From: Odobenus rosmarus divergens
Taxonomy: Eukaryota; Chordata; Mammalia; Carnivora; Odobenidae
Length of the DNA stretch: 64,000 bases
Assembly: GCF_000321225.1 (NCBI RefSeq)
Contig: NW_004450398.1
Span: forward strand, 1,525,198-1,589,197
Direction: 5' to 3'
Made by a program: the position numbers and the translations under genes. A model generated the notes under the pieces. That model made no database searches. It was given only the letters and a program-made list of their open reading frames with translations, and was not told where the DNA came from. Position 1 is the first letter of the stretch. The number at the start of each line of letters is the position of its first letter. Below are positions 1-14,640 of the stretch, piece after piece.

Positions 1-590
1 TTACTGAAAAGCTGTTGTATGAAAATGGCTGCAGATGGATGGATACCTGGCTGAGGCTGTCCCAGGAGGGCCAATTATGGCCAGAAATATGCAGGCAAGT
101 GGCTGAAAGGAAGGACAAATGAGAGTGACAGAAGGTGGAAGTGGGAAGGCCTCAGGCTGGGATGGGTGGAGGGAGAGCTGCTGGGGAGAGGGGCTGGGAG
201 GTTCCCTGCAGAGGGACCTCAGTGGCCCGAGATAGTGGCTAAGGAGGTCTCAGGAGGTCGGGAGCCCATGCTGTTCATGCTGTGGTTGTCTTCTGCAGCT
301 GAGAAGGTGGTGGTGCAGGGTGGGGATGAGGTGTCCCGAGACCCACCAGGGAGCAGCGCTAGGGTCCAGCGTTCACTGCTGCAGCCCCTTGGTCTGGCTT
401 TGTTGGTTCGTAGTGGTCAGGGAGGGCCCTACTGGGGCGAGACCTGAAGCAGCCTGGGGTGTGAAGAGCAGGAGGAACAGTGGGCAGGAGGGAACGGCAT
501 GTGCAGAGGCCTTGAGCTGAAGAAGAGCCAGTGTGGTTGGAGGGTGAGGGCAGGATGAGATGTGGCCAGAGGGCAGAGCAAGGTCAGCTC
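1..590. other. Upstream sequence, no supported gene
   Basis: GC-rich, purine-biased sequence without a recognisable exon, tRNA or repeat that I can name. A short hydrophobic reading (MLFMLWLSSAAEK, about 270-308) resembles a signal peptide, but it has no good donor in the needed phase. It is not called as exon 1. Confidence 0.4.
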
Positions 591-821
591 TCATGGTAAG
601 GATGTCCTTATGAGTGCATGTGGCTCAGGAGTGGTGGGCAGGAGACTGAGGAGCTGTTAAATCAGGAGTGATGTGATCAGGTTTAGGTTTTTAAGATGAC
701 TGTAGCTGTGGATGATGAATTGTGGACACGGGGAATAGTTAGGAGGCTACTGCCATCATCTCGGCAAGAGAAGGTGTGGCTTTGTCTAGAGTGATGGCCA
801 GGGAGATGGAGACACACAGAT

Positions 822-1042
822 GGAGGGAGGGAGGGGAGGAGGGAGGGAGGGGAGGNNNNNNNNNNNNNNNNNNNNNNNNNNNNNNNNNNNNNNNNNNNNN
901 NNNNNNNNNNNNNNNNNNNNNNNNNNNNNNNNNNNNNNNNNNNNNNGTGGATAGATGCATGGATGGAGGGAGGGATGGAGAGATGGGGAGGAGGGAGGGA
1001 GAGATGGAGGGAGGGAGGGGAGGGAGGAGGGAGGGAGAGAGT
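822..1042. repeat. GGGA/GGAT microsatellite with an internal assembly gap
   Basis: Purine-only GGGA, GGAG and GGAT units run from 822 to 855 and from 947 to 1042. Positions 856-946 are 91 Ns. The gap falls exactly inside the repeat, so the true array length is unknown. Open frames on both strands here are repeat artefacts. Confidence 0.9.
856..946. other. Assembly gap, 91 N
   Basis: Ninety-one consecutive Ns inside the simple repeat. The number need not equal the real missing length. Confidence 0.99.
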
Positions 1043-1366
1043 CCTGCATCTGCCGATGGAGTTGGCAGAGTGTGCTGATGTACTGGATTTGGGGTGGCAA
1101 TAAGGGAAAGGAGTAGAAGTACAGATGACTCCCAGGTCACCAGCTTAAGCAATCAGGACGGTGGTGTGGGCAAGCAAGATGGGGAAGAGCAGGTTGGGTA
1201 AGGGGTGGGGAGGTCACTCCCAGGCCAATGGGATACAGGAGAGCTGGCGTTCTCTCCTATCCCCTTGAACCCTTAACCGTCCCGTTCACAAGTAGATCAG
1301 TAGCCCATGGGCTGGGGCTCTCCTTCCTCTGGCCTTGCGCTCGTTCCATCTGATCTGTGATTTCAG

Positions 1367-1420
1367 AAATTCCACATTCGCTGGTGAGACAGGCGGCCTC
1401 CTGCATGATGGCGTGCACAG
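1367..1420 (+). CDS. Exon 1 recognised: extreme N-terminus of the mature LLTP (residues 1-17)
   Basis: The segment follows an acceptor (gatctgtgatttcag) and ends at gtgagc. It starts with two bases of a split codon and ends with one base that joins exon 2 to make GGA. The reading is IPHSLVRQAASCMMACT. Its cysteines sit where apoB has the first disulfide cysteine of the mature protein. A signal-peptide exon must lie upstream because no signal sequence is present. Two adjacent ATG codons at 1404-1409 could start a leaderless form, but a secreted family makes that unlikely. This is the least certain of the N-terminal exons because it is short. Confidence 0.65.
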
Positions 1421-2068
1421 GTGAGCGAGTCTCCCAGGAGACCTTATCCCACCTCTGGTGACCAGGAGACAGGATGGGGCGGGGGTGGTTGTGGGAACAA
1501 GGCGGACCAGCTACCGGGTGTGATTCTGGACAGCCTCAGAGGGCATGTCCCCGTTCCCAGGGGAGGCTGGTTGCGCGGAGCAAGGCCAATTCTGGAAAGG
1601 CCATCTGGTCAGCAGCAGTTAGAGAAGCAAACAACACACCCTTGGGGTAAAGCGCCCACGGGCTTTGGCCTCATACCTTGTGGTCCCCAGGTGGAATAAA
1701 CGTCTGTGCTGGGTGATTCTATTTGCATTTTGGGGTGGAGTAGATGAAAGAACCTCAGGCAAATTCTTTGGAGGGAGAAAAGTGTCCTGGGAGTGAAAGG
1801 GGTGGCTCTGTCTGAGCACATGAACACGTTAGTTCACTTGAAAGCCCCAGAGAAGGGTGGGGTGTCATAGTAAGTTGGTTTTGCAATCGGTCCCCTGGCC
1901 TAAATGGAGGGTTAGAAAAGTACAGAGCTGTCTGCTCCCTAAATCAGCCCTTTCCGCCACCTCAGTGCCCCTGAGGCCCATCAGCTTGACAGTTCTGCCC
2001 CCGTAAGGGATCAGGGCAACACCCTCCTCGCACACACTATAGTCCTCAGGGCAGTTGGTGAGGAGTCG

Positions 2069-2215
2069 GACTTCCAAGGTTGGCATCCCAGCTGTGTGAC
2101 CTTGGGTGAGTTAGTTAACCTCTCTGGGCCTCTGTTTCTGCCTCTGTAAAATGGGGAAACTAAGAGCACCCACTTCAAAGTTGGGTAAGAGGCCTAAATG
2201 GGTTCACGTTAAGTG
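2069..2215 (+). mobile_element. MIR fragment
   Basis: The core reads 'agctgtgtgaccttgggtgagt' in outline, followed by 'tctctgggcctctgtttc' and 'tgtaaaatgggg'. This is the diagnostic MIR core. Confidence 0.8.
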
Positions 2216-2775
<560 letters not shown>

Positions 2776-2975
2776 TAACAGAGAGGTCACAGTGATACTG
2801 GGGAAGGCCAAGGGGAAGCCACAGACCCCCAGCTTTGCAATAGAGAGGAGATTTCTGAGGAATCTCAAAAATCAACAAGTCAGGACTCCGGAGGGTGACA
2901 TGGGAACATGGTGCCATTTTGGTTGTAGGAGGTGCCCAGTGGGGGAATAGCAGTGTTTAAAAAAAAAAAGAGTAA

Positions 2976-3185
2976 GGGCACCTGGGTGGCTCAGTCATTA
3001 AGTGTCTACCTTCGGCTCAGGTCATGATCCCAGGGTCCTGGGATCGAGTCCCACATCAGGCTCCCCGCTCGGCGGGAAGTCTGCTTCTCCCTCTCCCACT
3101 CCCCCTGCTTGTGTTCCTGCTCTTGCTATCTCTCTCTCTCTCTGTCAAATAAATAAATAAAATCTTAAAAAAAAAAAAAAAAAAA
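2976..3185 (+). mobile_element. SINEC, full length, with target-site duplication
   Basis: Head 'ggcacctgggtggctcag', internal CT-rich stretch and AAATAAATAAATAAAATCTT plus poly-A tail. The 8-bp direct repeat AGTAAGGG is at 2971-2978 and 3186-3193; the repeat shares its end with the SINE start. Confidence 0.95.
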
Positions 3186-3193
3186 AGTAAGGG

Positions 3194-3804
3194 TATTCCT
3201 TGGAACAAGTAGGGCCATGGGATGGAGACAAGCTGCGTCTTCGGTAGGAATGAGGGTCTAAGCTTGGGAACCTGCAGGTCCCAGGAGTGAACAAAGCCAA
3301 ACCAAGTCAAGAGCCTTGTAGACAAATGAACACACTGGAGTGGATACCCAAGGCCTGGATGGGGCCCCCAGGCCTGCCCTGGGCAACTTTATACTGGACA
3401 CTGGGCCTTGCTGTGCCTGGGTCCATGGCTCGGGTTAAAGGCAAATGGTAAGGTGGCATGGGGTGGTATTTATTCTGGGTTCAGTTGAGGCAGAATTATG
3501 AGCTAGACTTGGTAGTCATAGATTTCCTTTTATCAAGATTTTCCCCAGAGTTCCCTTGTGTTCTTGCAAGTGGAATGCCTGCCATTTTATTCCTGTCTCC
3601 TTCCTGATGATTCTCAGTTTCCTGGACAGACCCTCCTACCCAGCATAAATGGCCTCTTAGTTTCATTGGAGTCTTCCCTCATGCTTGAGAAGCATTTTTG
3701 AACTGGCTGGAACGCTCGCTGACAAGTTTCTCAAAAAAAAAATTTTTTTTTTAATGTTTCATGTAGATCACAGGATGGGGGGTCTTTTACAGGGTGGCTC
3801 TGAG
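3194..3804. other. Intron 2 sequence, nothing recognised
   Basis: I see no exon, repeat core or RNA gene here. A short A/T homopolymer pair is at 3733-3752. Confidence 0.5.
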
Positions 3805-3820
3805 CTGCCTCTGAATTCTT

Positions 3821-4008
3821 TATTTTTTTTTTTTTAAAGATTTTATTTATGAGAGAGTGAGAGCAAGCAAGAGAGCACACAAGTCGGGGTGGGGGAGGGA
3901 CAGACTCCCCTCTGAGCAGGGAGCCCGATGTGGGGCTCGATCCCAGGACCCTGAGATCATGACCTGAGCCGAAGGAGCCGCTTAACTGACTGAGCCACCC
4001 AGGCACCC
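3821..4008 (-). mobile_element. SINEC, inverted, with 16-bp target-site duplication
   Basis: On the + strand it runs from poly-T and 'aaagattttatttatgag' to 'ctgagccacccaggcacc'. Perfect direct repeat CTGCCTCTGAATTCTT at 3805-3820 and 4009-4024. Confidence 0.96.
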
Positions 4009-4137
4009 CTGCCTCTGAATTCTTAAACCATCCAAAATGTCTGTTTGGCTCAGACCTGCCACTTTGGTGGAGTCTTTGTCTGCTCATGTCCATCAAAATA
4101 CCAGCAGCATTTGGTTTTTTTCCTACAGGGTTAGTTT

Positions 4138-4310
4138 TTTTTTTTTTTTAAGATGTTATTTATTTATCAGAGAGAGACGGAGGTAGGCAGAGGGAGAAGC
4201 AGGCGCCCTGCCGAGCAAGGAGCCCGAAGCGGGACTTGATCCCAGTACCCCAGGATCATGACCTGAGCCGAAGGCAGACGCCCAACTGACTGAGCCACCC
4301 AGGCGTCCCT
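4138..4310 (-). mobile_element. SINEC, inverted, with target-site duplication
   Basis: Poly-T, 'aagatgttatttatttatc' and the reverse head 'gagccacccaggcgtccc'. Flanked by CTACAGGGTTAGTTTT at 4123-4138 and CTACAGGGCTAGTTTT at 4311-4326, which differ at one base. Confidence 0.94.
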
Positions 4311-4395
4311 CTACAGGGCTAGTTTTCACAAAGCAAATGGTGTGTTGCTGCTGACTCATTCAGTTGCTTTATATTTAGCATTAAAAAAAAAAATT

Positions 4396-4585
4396 GACGG
4401 GACCCTGGCTGACTCAGTCGATTGAGCGTCTGACTCTTGATTTTGGCTCAGGTCAGGATCTCAGTGTCGTGGGATGGAGCCTTTGCTGGGCTCCACACTG
4501 GACATGGAGGCTGCTTAAGATTCTCTCTCCTTTTCTGTGCCTCGCCCTTCTGCACTCTCTAAGAAATAATAATTAAAAAAAATGT
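4396..4585 (+). mobile_element. SINEC, diverged older copy
   Basis: A degraded head (gggaccctggctgactcagtcg in outline) is followed by 'ttttggctcaggtcagga' and a CT-rich body, then an A-rich tail. Its divergence points to an older subfamily. Confidence 0.85.
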
Positions 4586-4910
4586 CCAGTGTTGTCAAGA
4601 ATAGAAAAAACTGGCTTACATCAAAGATTTTTGGCAAAAACGGAAAGTTTACAGCCACTCAGGAGGCAATCAAAGTGTGAAAATAAGTTTTCAGAAAAAT
4701 GAATTTTCACAAACAGAATATGTGTGTGTACTCACCACCAGATCATGAGATGAAACGCACCCCCCCCACTAACCTCCCCCATTCTCCCTTCTGGTCACTT
4801 TTCCAAAGGCCCCCTGAGTTCTAATACCATGGATTAGTTTTGCCTGCCTTTGGATTTTTCTGGCATTAGGCAGGATAGTCTTTCTCTTTCATGTCTGGCT
4901 TCTCTTTACT

Positions 4911-5091
4911 CTTTTTTTTAAAGATATTTATTTATTTGAGAGCAAGAGAGAATGAGCAGTAGGGAGGGGGAGAGGGAGAAGCAGACTCCCCACTGAGCAG
5001 TGAGCCCGACACAGGGCTCCATTCCAGGACCCCGAGATCATGACCTGAGCCAAAGGTAAACGCTTAACTGACTGAGCCACCCAGGTGCCCA
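4911..5091 (-). mobile_element. SINEC, inverted
   Basis: 'tttaaagatatttatttatt' at the left, 'agatcatgacctgagcc' in the middle and 'ctgagccacccaggtgccc' at the right end. Confidence 0.92.
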
Positions 5092-5149
5092 TAATTTTTT
5101 TTTAATTGTGGTAAAATATATATCACAAAGTTTACTATTTAATTAAATT

Positions 5150-5278
5150 AATTTTTTAAAGCAGGCTCCATGCCCAGCGTGGAGCCCAATGCAGGGCTTG
5201 TACTCACGACCCGGAGATCAAGACCTGAACTGAGATCAAGAGTCAGACATTTAACTGACTGAGCAACGCAGGCGTCCC
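5150..5278 (-). mobile_element. SINEC fragment, inverted, diverged
   Basis: 'ttttttaaagcaggctccatg' in outline, 'gagatcaagacctgaactg' and 'tgactgagcaacgcaggcg'. It lacks the typical purine-rich centre, so it is a short or deleted older copy. Confidence 0.85.
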
Positions 5279-5564
5279 TACTATTTTATTAACTATTTTA
5301 AGTGTATAATTCAGTGGCAACAAATGCATTTACAATGTTACATAAATATGTACATATGTTCAAATTACATATGCAATTACGACTATTCTCTCCGGATGAT
5401 TGTTCATCATCCCAAACAGAAGCGCTATCCCCATTACACAATAACACCCCTTCCCTCCTCCCCACCAGCCCCCTGGATCTCTATTCTACTTCCTGCCTCT
5501 ATGAATTTGCTAGTGAGGTACCTCCAAGAAGTGGATTCACTTTTCACAGTCAATATGTAAACTT

Positions 5565-5750
5565 TATTTTTTTTAAGATTTTATTTATTTGACAGAGACA
5601 CAGCGAGAGAGGGAACACGAGGGGAGTGGGAGAGGGAGAAGCAGGCTTCCCGCCGAGCAGGGAGCCCGACGCGGGGCTCGATCCCAGGACCCTGGGGTCA
5701 TGACCTGAGCCGAAGGCAGTCGCTTAACTGACTGAGCCACCCAGGCGCCC
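5565..5750 (-). mobile_element. SINEC, young, inverted, with 13-bp target-site duplication
   Basis: Contains the 'gacacagcgagagagggaac' block typical of arctoid carnivore SINEs. Perfect direct repeat AATATGTAAACTT at 5552-5564 and 5751-5763. Confidence 0.96.
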
Positions 5751-5861
5751 AATATGTAAACTTCTGTGCCTGGGTTATTTCACTTAGTATAATGTTCTCA
5801 AGGTTCGTCCACATCATAGCATCTATCAGAGCTTCATTTTTTTAAAAAATATATTTGTTTA

Positions 5862-6055
5862 GGGGCACCTAGGTGGCTCTGTCATTAAGCATCTGCCTTT
5901 GGCTCAGGTCATGATCCCAGGGTCCTGGGATCGAGCCCCGCATCCGGCTCCCTGCTCAGTGGGGAGTCTGCTTCTCCCTCTGCCTGCCGCTCCCCCTGCT
6001 TTGTGCTTTCTCTCTTGCTGTGTCTCTCTCTGTCAAATAAATAAATAAAATATTA
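5862..6055 (+). mobile_element. SINEC, full length
   Basis: Head 'ggcacctaggtggctctg', then 'ggctcaggtcatgatccca', CT-rich body and AAATAAATAAATAAAATATT tail. The AT-rich flanks (aaaaaatatatttgttta-like) repeat on both sides and look like a target-site duplication. Confidence 0.94.
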
Positions 6056-6070
6056 AAAAATATATATTTG

Positions 6071-6257
6071 TTTAAAGATTTACTTATTTTAGAGGGGGGA
6101 GGGGCAGAGGGAAAGTTGGCGGGGGGAGAGAGAGAGAGAAGTAGACTCCCTGCTGATCGGGGAGTCCGTTGTGGGTCTCAGTCTCACAACCCTGAGGTCA
6201 TGACCTGAGCTGAAATCGAGTCAGATGCTTCACCGACTGAGTCACCCAGGTGCCCCC
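6071..6257 (-). mobile_element. SINEC, inverted, older
   Basis: 'tttaaagatttacttatttta' in outline at the left, 'ggtcatgacctgagctgaaa' in outline and 'gagtcacccaggtgccccc' at the right. Confidence 0.9.
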
Positions 6258-6639
6258 TTTTTAACCATTTTTAAGTAATTTTAAGTTAAGTATTTTTAAG
6301 TTCAGTGGGTTTTCAAAACTGTCTTCCATGTCTCTATGGAAAATTGGGAGCATATGGAATGCAGTTATAATGGGTAGCTTTCAAGCAAGTGGTCAGTCAA
6401 TAAGTGGTATCAGTTCCGTGGCTGAGGGATCCACTGTCCCGGACAGCCTCTTGGTGCCAAGGGGGACTGGATTTCACTCCGACGTTTCAAGCCTGGGTGA
6501 CTGGGGAGATGACAGACCCTCTGCTGGGGGAGGGGGACTGGTTTTCAGGAGAGAGAGGAAATAGGTTTTAGACAAGGTGAGTGAAGATGAGCCACTTTGA
6601 AAAAGTGAAATCCAAGGGCAGGGAAACTGTTCTGTGTGG

Positions 6640-6905
6640 TACTGTAAGGGCGGATACGTGTCATGGTGCGTGTGTGCAAACCCATAGAATGCACACCACC
6701 AAGAGTGAGCGCTGGTGTAAACTGTGGGCTTTGGGTGATGACGACGTGTTTGTGCAGGTTCATTGATTGTAACAAGCATGCCATGCTGCTGGGGATGTTG
6801 GAAATGGGGGAGGATGTGGGATGTGGGTATGGATATATATGAGGTATATGGGAAATCCCTGTACATTCTTCTCAATATTGCTATCAATCTAAAACTGCTC
6901 TAGAA
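6640..6905 (+). mobile_element. L1 3' end fragment
   Basis: 'caccaagagtgagcgctggtg', 'aaactgtgggctttgggtga' and 'tctaaaactgctctagaaa' follow the wording of old L1 3' ends in sense. It is non-coding. Confidence 0.65.
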
Positions 6906-7463
6906 AGAGTCTGTTCTTTTAAAAGTGGAATCAGTCATGTTAGGGAGGCAGTTTTTAGGGGTGGTTTTATTTTTCATCTTTAGGGAGTCCATCTTCTTTG
7001 GCAATAAGTACACATGCGCGTGCGCACACACACAAGTATGTGCACGTGTGCATGCATATGCCCATGGTGCTATTGGGACATCCAAGTGTTTTATTCATGG
7101 TGGGCAAAGTCGTTTGTTTGTTTGCTTTGCAATCCTAACCTATTTTTACTGGATAGCTGTATGAATCTTTTACCCAAACTTCCAGGGCCTTTTGGGCAAA
7201 ATGAGAAACTAGTGAGAACTTTCTGAACATTTGTCAGGGAGCGGTAGGTCCTGGTTGCCTTAACTGTTTACCCCTTGGAGATATTTGGCATCCACCACGT
7301 AGAAACTAGAACCTTCTGCTCAAGGGAAGGATCTCTCTGCCTACCCCCAACATGAGGCCATGTGTCATGCTGGGCCTCAGAACTGCTTTGTGTGTAGGGG
7401 TACTAGTGAGGTCCTGGGGTATCCCAGGAAAGGTCACTGACTCATGGGTGCTTTCTGCTTCAG
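6906..7463. other. Intron 2 end, short GT/CA-rich patch, otherwise nothing
   Basis: A degenerate alternating purine-pyrimidine patch (acacatgcgcgtgcgcacacac-like) covers about 7010-7055. The remainder shows no repeat core or exon before the exon 3 acceptor. Confidence 0.5.
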
Positions 7464-7534
7464 CTCCAAGATTTCCAGGTGACATCTATCCTGGGGTCCA
7501 AGGTGGCAGTTCTGAGGGACTCAGAGAATTTGAG
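7464..7534 (+). CDS. Exon 3: N-sheet strand (residues 72-94)
   Basis: Acceptor tgctttctgcttcag, donor gtaaga. It starts in phase 0 and ends with AG, which joins the C of exon 4 to make Ser. The reading LQDFQVTSILGSKVAVLRDS is followed by ENL. The pattern L-x-x-x-x-V-T-S and the downstream 'S/A-A-L' match the family stretch that links the first cysteine strand to the next. Its 71-bp length is exactly what the phases of exons 2 and 4 require. Confidence 0.9.
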
Positions 7535-8754
7535 GTAAGACACTAGGCCTTGCTCCTCATGGGACCGGACATGCGAGTCCCGTACCCTCCTCCGACTGCT
7601 GCCAGGTGCTGGATGCACCAAGTTAGATTGGAAGAATGACCCCCCCCGCCCCCCCCCCCGCCGCCTTAGGTTTTGACTTTGGAGGTACCCAGACCAGATT
7701 ACTGATGAGGACTGATGTAGGACCCTTGAGCGACTCTCAGTAGCCTCGGGCGGCCTTCCCTTACCTGGTGGACAGAACTCCCCTCCCATTTCCCTGCCTG
7801 TCACCCCCAGCATGTCTAGATTTTATGTTTGCCAAGCACCCTCCGGGCATTGTCCTTGAGTGCATTCTGGAAGACACTGGGTGTCTTCCATTAAAGCCCA
7901 CCCCTCTCTCTTCCCTGTCTCTGCTGAGATGGGGGTTTTCTTAGAGACCCATGGCTTTTCCCGTCCCAAGCTTAGCCTCCCTTTTGTGACCCGGCCAAGC
8001 CTGGAATTCTCTCTCCGGCTTGTTTCCCAGGACTCCCTGACAGTGGCCTCTGTGGCCTCAAAGCTCAGTCCAGCCGCCAGACTGAAGACAAGCCCATCTC
8101 TGCAGATTCCTCTTCCTTTTTTATTGAAAATTCATTTGTTTAAAAAAAAAAATAAAGCCTTTGTGCTGGGGTGCAGGGATGGGGGATGCTGCCGAGGGGC
8201 AGATGGATCCTCTGAAAGGCTTAGGGTGGTCTCCTCCATGGGAGCTGTGCGGGCTATTGTCCTTGGCCTCCTCGTCAGAAATGCTAAGTCAGAGGGCTGG
8301 GGGTCGTCAGCTCCTTGAGGCCAGATTGACATTTGCTATTCTGGAAGGGGCGGACACCATTAGCATTTCTCTAGGGCCAGGCCTGAGACCCAGGGGGTCT
8401 CCAGTTGGAGTTGGAGAAGGGGCAGTGACCTCCTGGGGAGGTACAAGTAGGGACACTTCTGTCCCTCAAAATTCTGTCCTGCTAGCTCACTGCTCAAGTT
8501 TGGCTCTGTTCTGCCCCCACACACAACTGTGGGGACTTCACCGCCCATCACCTCCCCCCCCCATCCCCTCACCTGGCAGATGCAGGACACAGACTCCTTT
8601 CCGCCAGGTGAGGGGTGGCCCGATGAGCATTGGGCCGAATTCTGGTCCCAGCTCCTCCCTAACTTGCTGTGTGATCCCCCTGAGTAGCTCCCCCTCTCTG
8701 GGCCTCTTTTCCTCATCTGCACAGTGATGGACTCTCAAGTCCTGGGGTCAGCGG
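7535..8754. other. Intron 3, mostly unclassified
   Basis: A C-rich run (about 7640-7665) and a mononucleotide A run (8142-8152) are visible. No exon or confident repeat is seen. Confidence 0.5.
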
Positions 8755-8885
8755 GCAGTTTGAGGCCCATGACACTGGAGCCCGCCTGCCTGGGTTCGAA
8801 TCCCAGCTGCTGTCCTGAACAAGTCACATTCTGGTCCTGAGCCTCAGTTTCCTCCTCTGTAATGTGTGGGTGTGGGTGTGGGGGG
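8755..8885 (+). mobile_element. MIR fragment
   Basis: 'tgcctgggttcgaatccc', 'aacaagtcacattctgg' and 'cctcagtttcctcctctgt' are MIR core wording. Confidence 0.75.
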
Positions 8886-9171
8886 CAGAATGCTAGGTAC
8901 CTCCCCGGTGGGCTGGGAAAATGAGAATCTTTGGAGTTCAGAAAGCTCTTGGAAGTGCAGTTTTCTATGATCTGAGGCTGGGCACACACGGGTACTTTTG
9001 AGGCAAGTGTTAATAAGTCCAGGGGCAGCTTTGAGCAAAGAGTTGGCTGCCGCTTGTGTTTGATTCAGAAGTTGCTGGGGAACCCAGCTGAAGAGGGAAG
9101 CAAGGCTATTTGGGAAGATGCGGGGGCGGGGGAGGCGGTGGAGAGGGCTTCCTTGGCGGACTGACCTATAG

Positions 9172-9462
<291 letters not shown>

Positions 9463-9465
9463 TAG

Positions 9466-9996
<531 letters not shown>

Positions 9997-10199
9997 TGAT
10001 CCTTGGTGCCCGTAACTACTGGTAGACAAAGTCTTGATATCTGGCATCCCGTGCAGCTACCTCTGTTGTTTCTCAGTTTCAAGCTGAGGTTTTATGACCT
10101 GTTCCTGGGACTTTCTTGCTTCCCTTGTGCTCGCCCTGCCCCCGTCATCCTTTGCTTGGGGTGGGGGTACTACAACCCAGGTTGGGGGGAGGGTGCTGA

Positions 10200-10960
<761 letters not shown>

Positions 10961-10984
10961 ACTGTTTCTCTGAATAATAAAAAT

Positions 10985-11230
10985 GCTTCTTACTGCTAAC
11001 ACTTGGGAAGGATTTACTTGGGCCAGGAGCTGTGCTGAGTGTTTGATGTGGATTATTTAATTTGGTTTTTATTATGAGCCCATTAGGAAGGTACTGTTAT
11101 TAGTTATATTTTCAAATAAGGAACTGTTCCTCCAAGGGGTAGGAGGACTTGTCTGAGGTCACACGGCTAGTGAGAGGCAGAGTCAAGACTCGAACCCCCA
11201 GCTCTGTTCTGTAGCCCTGGCCGGGAGCCC
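10985..11230. mobile_element. MIR/L2-like old repeat
   Basis: 'tattagttatattttcaaa', 'ctgaggtcacacggctagtg' and 'actcgaacccccagctctg' follow the usual wording of MIR-class repeats. Confidence 0.55.
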
Positions 11231-11450
11231 TGTGCTTCTGAGCCCAGGCTCACTGCTCCACCAGCAGGAGAACCTGGCAGGTGGGACCAGAGCCCTGCCG
11301 CTTCCCAGCATCCTCTCTGGCTCCATGGAACACTGGCTAAGATCCCAGCCTGACCTGCCTCCTGAGCTCTCCCTCAGGCACCTTGCTAGCCGTGGCGGGG
11401 CATCTAGTCGTGTCTAGTCGGATCTTCACTAAGATACAAGTGGTTTTGTT

Positions 11451-11876
11451 TTTTTAAAAGATTTATCTATTTATTTTAATTATTTCTTAAAGATTTTATT
11501 TCTTTATTTGACAGAGACACAGCGAGAGAGGGAACACAAGCAGGGGGAGTGGGAGAGGGAGAAGCAGGCTTCCCGCTGAGCAGGAGCCGGATGTGGGGCT
11601 TGATCCCAGGACCCTGGGATCATGACCTGAGCTGAAAGCAGATGCTTAACTGACTGAGCCACCCAGGCACCCCTAAATATTTATTCATTTTGAGAGAGAG
11701 AGAAAGAGAGTGCGCGTGAGCAGGGGGGAGGGGAAGAGGGCGAGAGAGGGAATCTCAAGCAGATTCCATGCTGAGCACAGAGCCCCATGTGAGGCTCAAT
11801 CTCATCACCCTGAGATCATGACCTGAGCTGAAACCGAGAGTTGGACGCTCAACCGACTGAGATACCCAGGCGCCCC
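11451..11876 (-). mobile_element. Older SINEC interrupted by a younger SINEC
   Basis: 'aaaagatttatctatttatttt' in outline (left part) and 'taaatatttattcattttgag' to 'gatacccaggcgcccc' (right part) form one diverged inverted SINE. It is split by the younger copy at 11486-11674. Flanks 'atacaagtggtttt' and 'atacgtggtttt' resemble its target duplication. Confidence 0.85.
11486..11674 (-). mobile_element. Younger SINEC nested in an older SINEC
   Basis: 'taaagattttatttctttattt' in outline, 'gacacagcgagagagggaac' and 'gagccacccaggcacccc'. It sits inside the A-rich end of the outer element. Confidence 0.92.
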
Positions 11877-13889
<2,013 letters not shown>

Positions 13890-13890
<1 letters not shown>

Positions 13891-14640
13891 CGCCTGGGTG
13901 CCCTGCCTTGCTGAGGTGAAGGGTTTGTTCGGGAGCTTGTGGAGACTGGGCCAGAGGCATCCAGGTGGGGGTGGCTTGGCCTCCATCTCCAGGGGCGGGG
14001 CTGAGATGAGCAGACCCCTGTGTCCTGCTCGGCTTCTGGAGTGCTTGAACGGGGACACCTACATACCTGTGAACAAAATATGCTGGGCCCCGGGGGCTTG
14101 GGGGACAGGTAGAGTAGGGAAAGAGGGGGAAGGGCAAGCAGCCTCTGGCATGGGATGCAATTTGAAATGATGGATGGCCCGGGAGGCCTTCCTGGGGAGG
14201 TGACCTTGAGCAGGGGTCCGAGGGACCTGCAGAGTGGGCTGTGTGGATATAGGGTGGGGGTGGGTTGGGGGCAGAGCACATACACTCCAGGGCGGGAGCT
14301 GCTGCTGGGGGAGTTCAAGGCTGAGTGGCAGGGGGGCCGGTGTGGCTGGAGCCTGGTGGGGAGGGCAAGAGGGGGCCCTGGGCAGAGCACATAGATCACT
14401 TTTTCTCGGGGTAGTGGGGAGACTTAGAGGGTATTGTGCAGAGGAGGGAGGTCACAATCTGATGTGCGTCTTAACGCTCACACACTGACCAAGGCTGGAG
14501 AACGGGCTGAGGGCCAGGTAGAACGCTGGGAGCCCAGCTAAGAGGCTATTGCAGTAATGCGGGGACACACGGCACGAAGGACGGGGGCCTGGGGGGCGGG
14601 TGGGAGGTGGGGGAGAGAAGGAGCGGATTCAGCAAGACAC
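13890..14640. mobile_element. Ancient interspersed repeat fragment
   Basis: 'aatttgaaatgatggatgg' and 'agctaagaggctattgcagtaatg' in outline match the family seen near 590-1200 and 29780-30250. The long reading frames on either strand are repeat shadows. Confidence 0.45.

Larger units (their letters stand above)
590..1200. mobile_element. Ancient interspersed repeat fragment interrupted by a microsatellite
   Basis: Phrases such as 'gtgatgtgatcaggtttaggtttttaa' in outline, 'ttaggaggctactgc' and 'gatgactcccaggtcacc' recur in an old mammalian interspersed repeat. Related copies lie at about 13900-14620 and 29780-30250. I recognise the family by wording but cannot name it securely. Confidence 0.45.
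5092..5850 (-). mobile_element. L1 3' fragment split by SINE insertions
   Basis: 'attgtggtaaaatatatat', 'gtataattcagtggcaac' and 'tatttcacttagtataatg' follow the antisense wording of the common L1 3' region. Two SINEs interrupt it (5150-5278 and 5565-5750). The L1 is non-coding. Confidence 0.7.

Noticed and set aside
270..318. Short hydrophobic MLFMLWLSSAAEK reading as a signal-peptide exon
   Set aside because: No adequate donor in the required phase, and a very short hydrophobic core.
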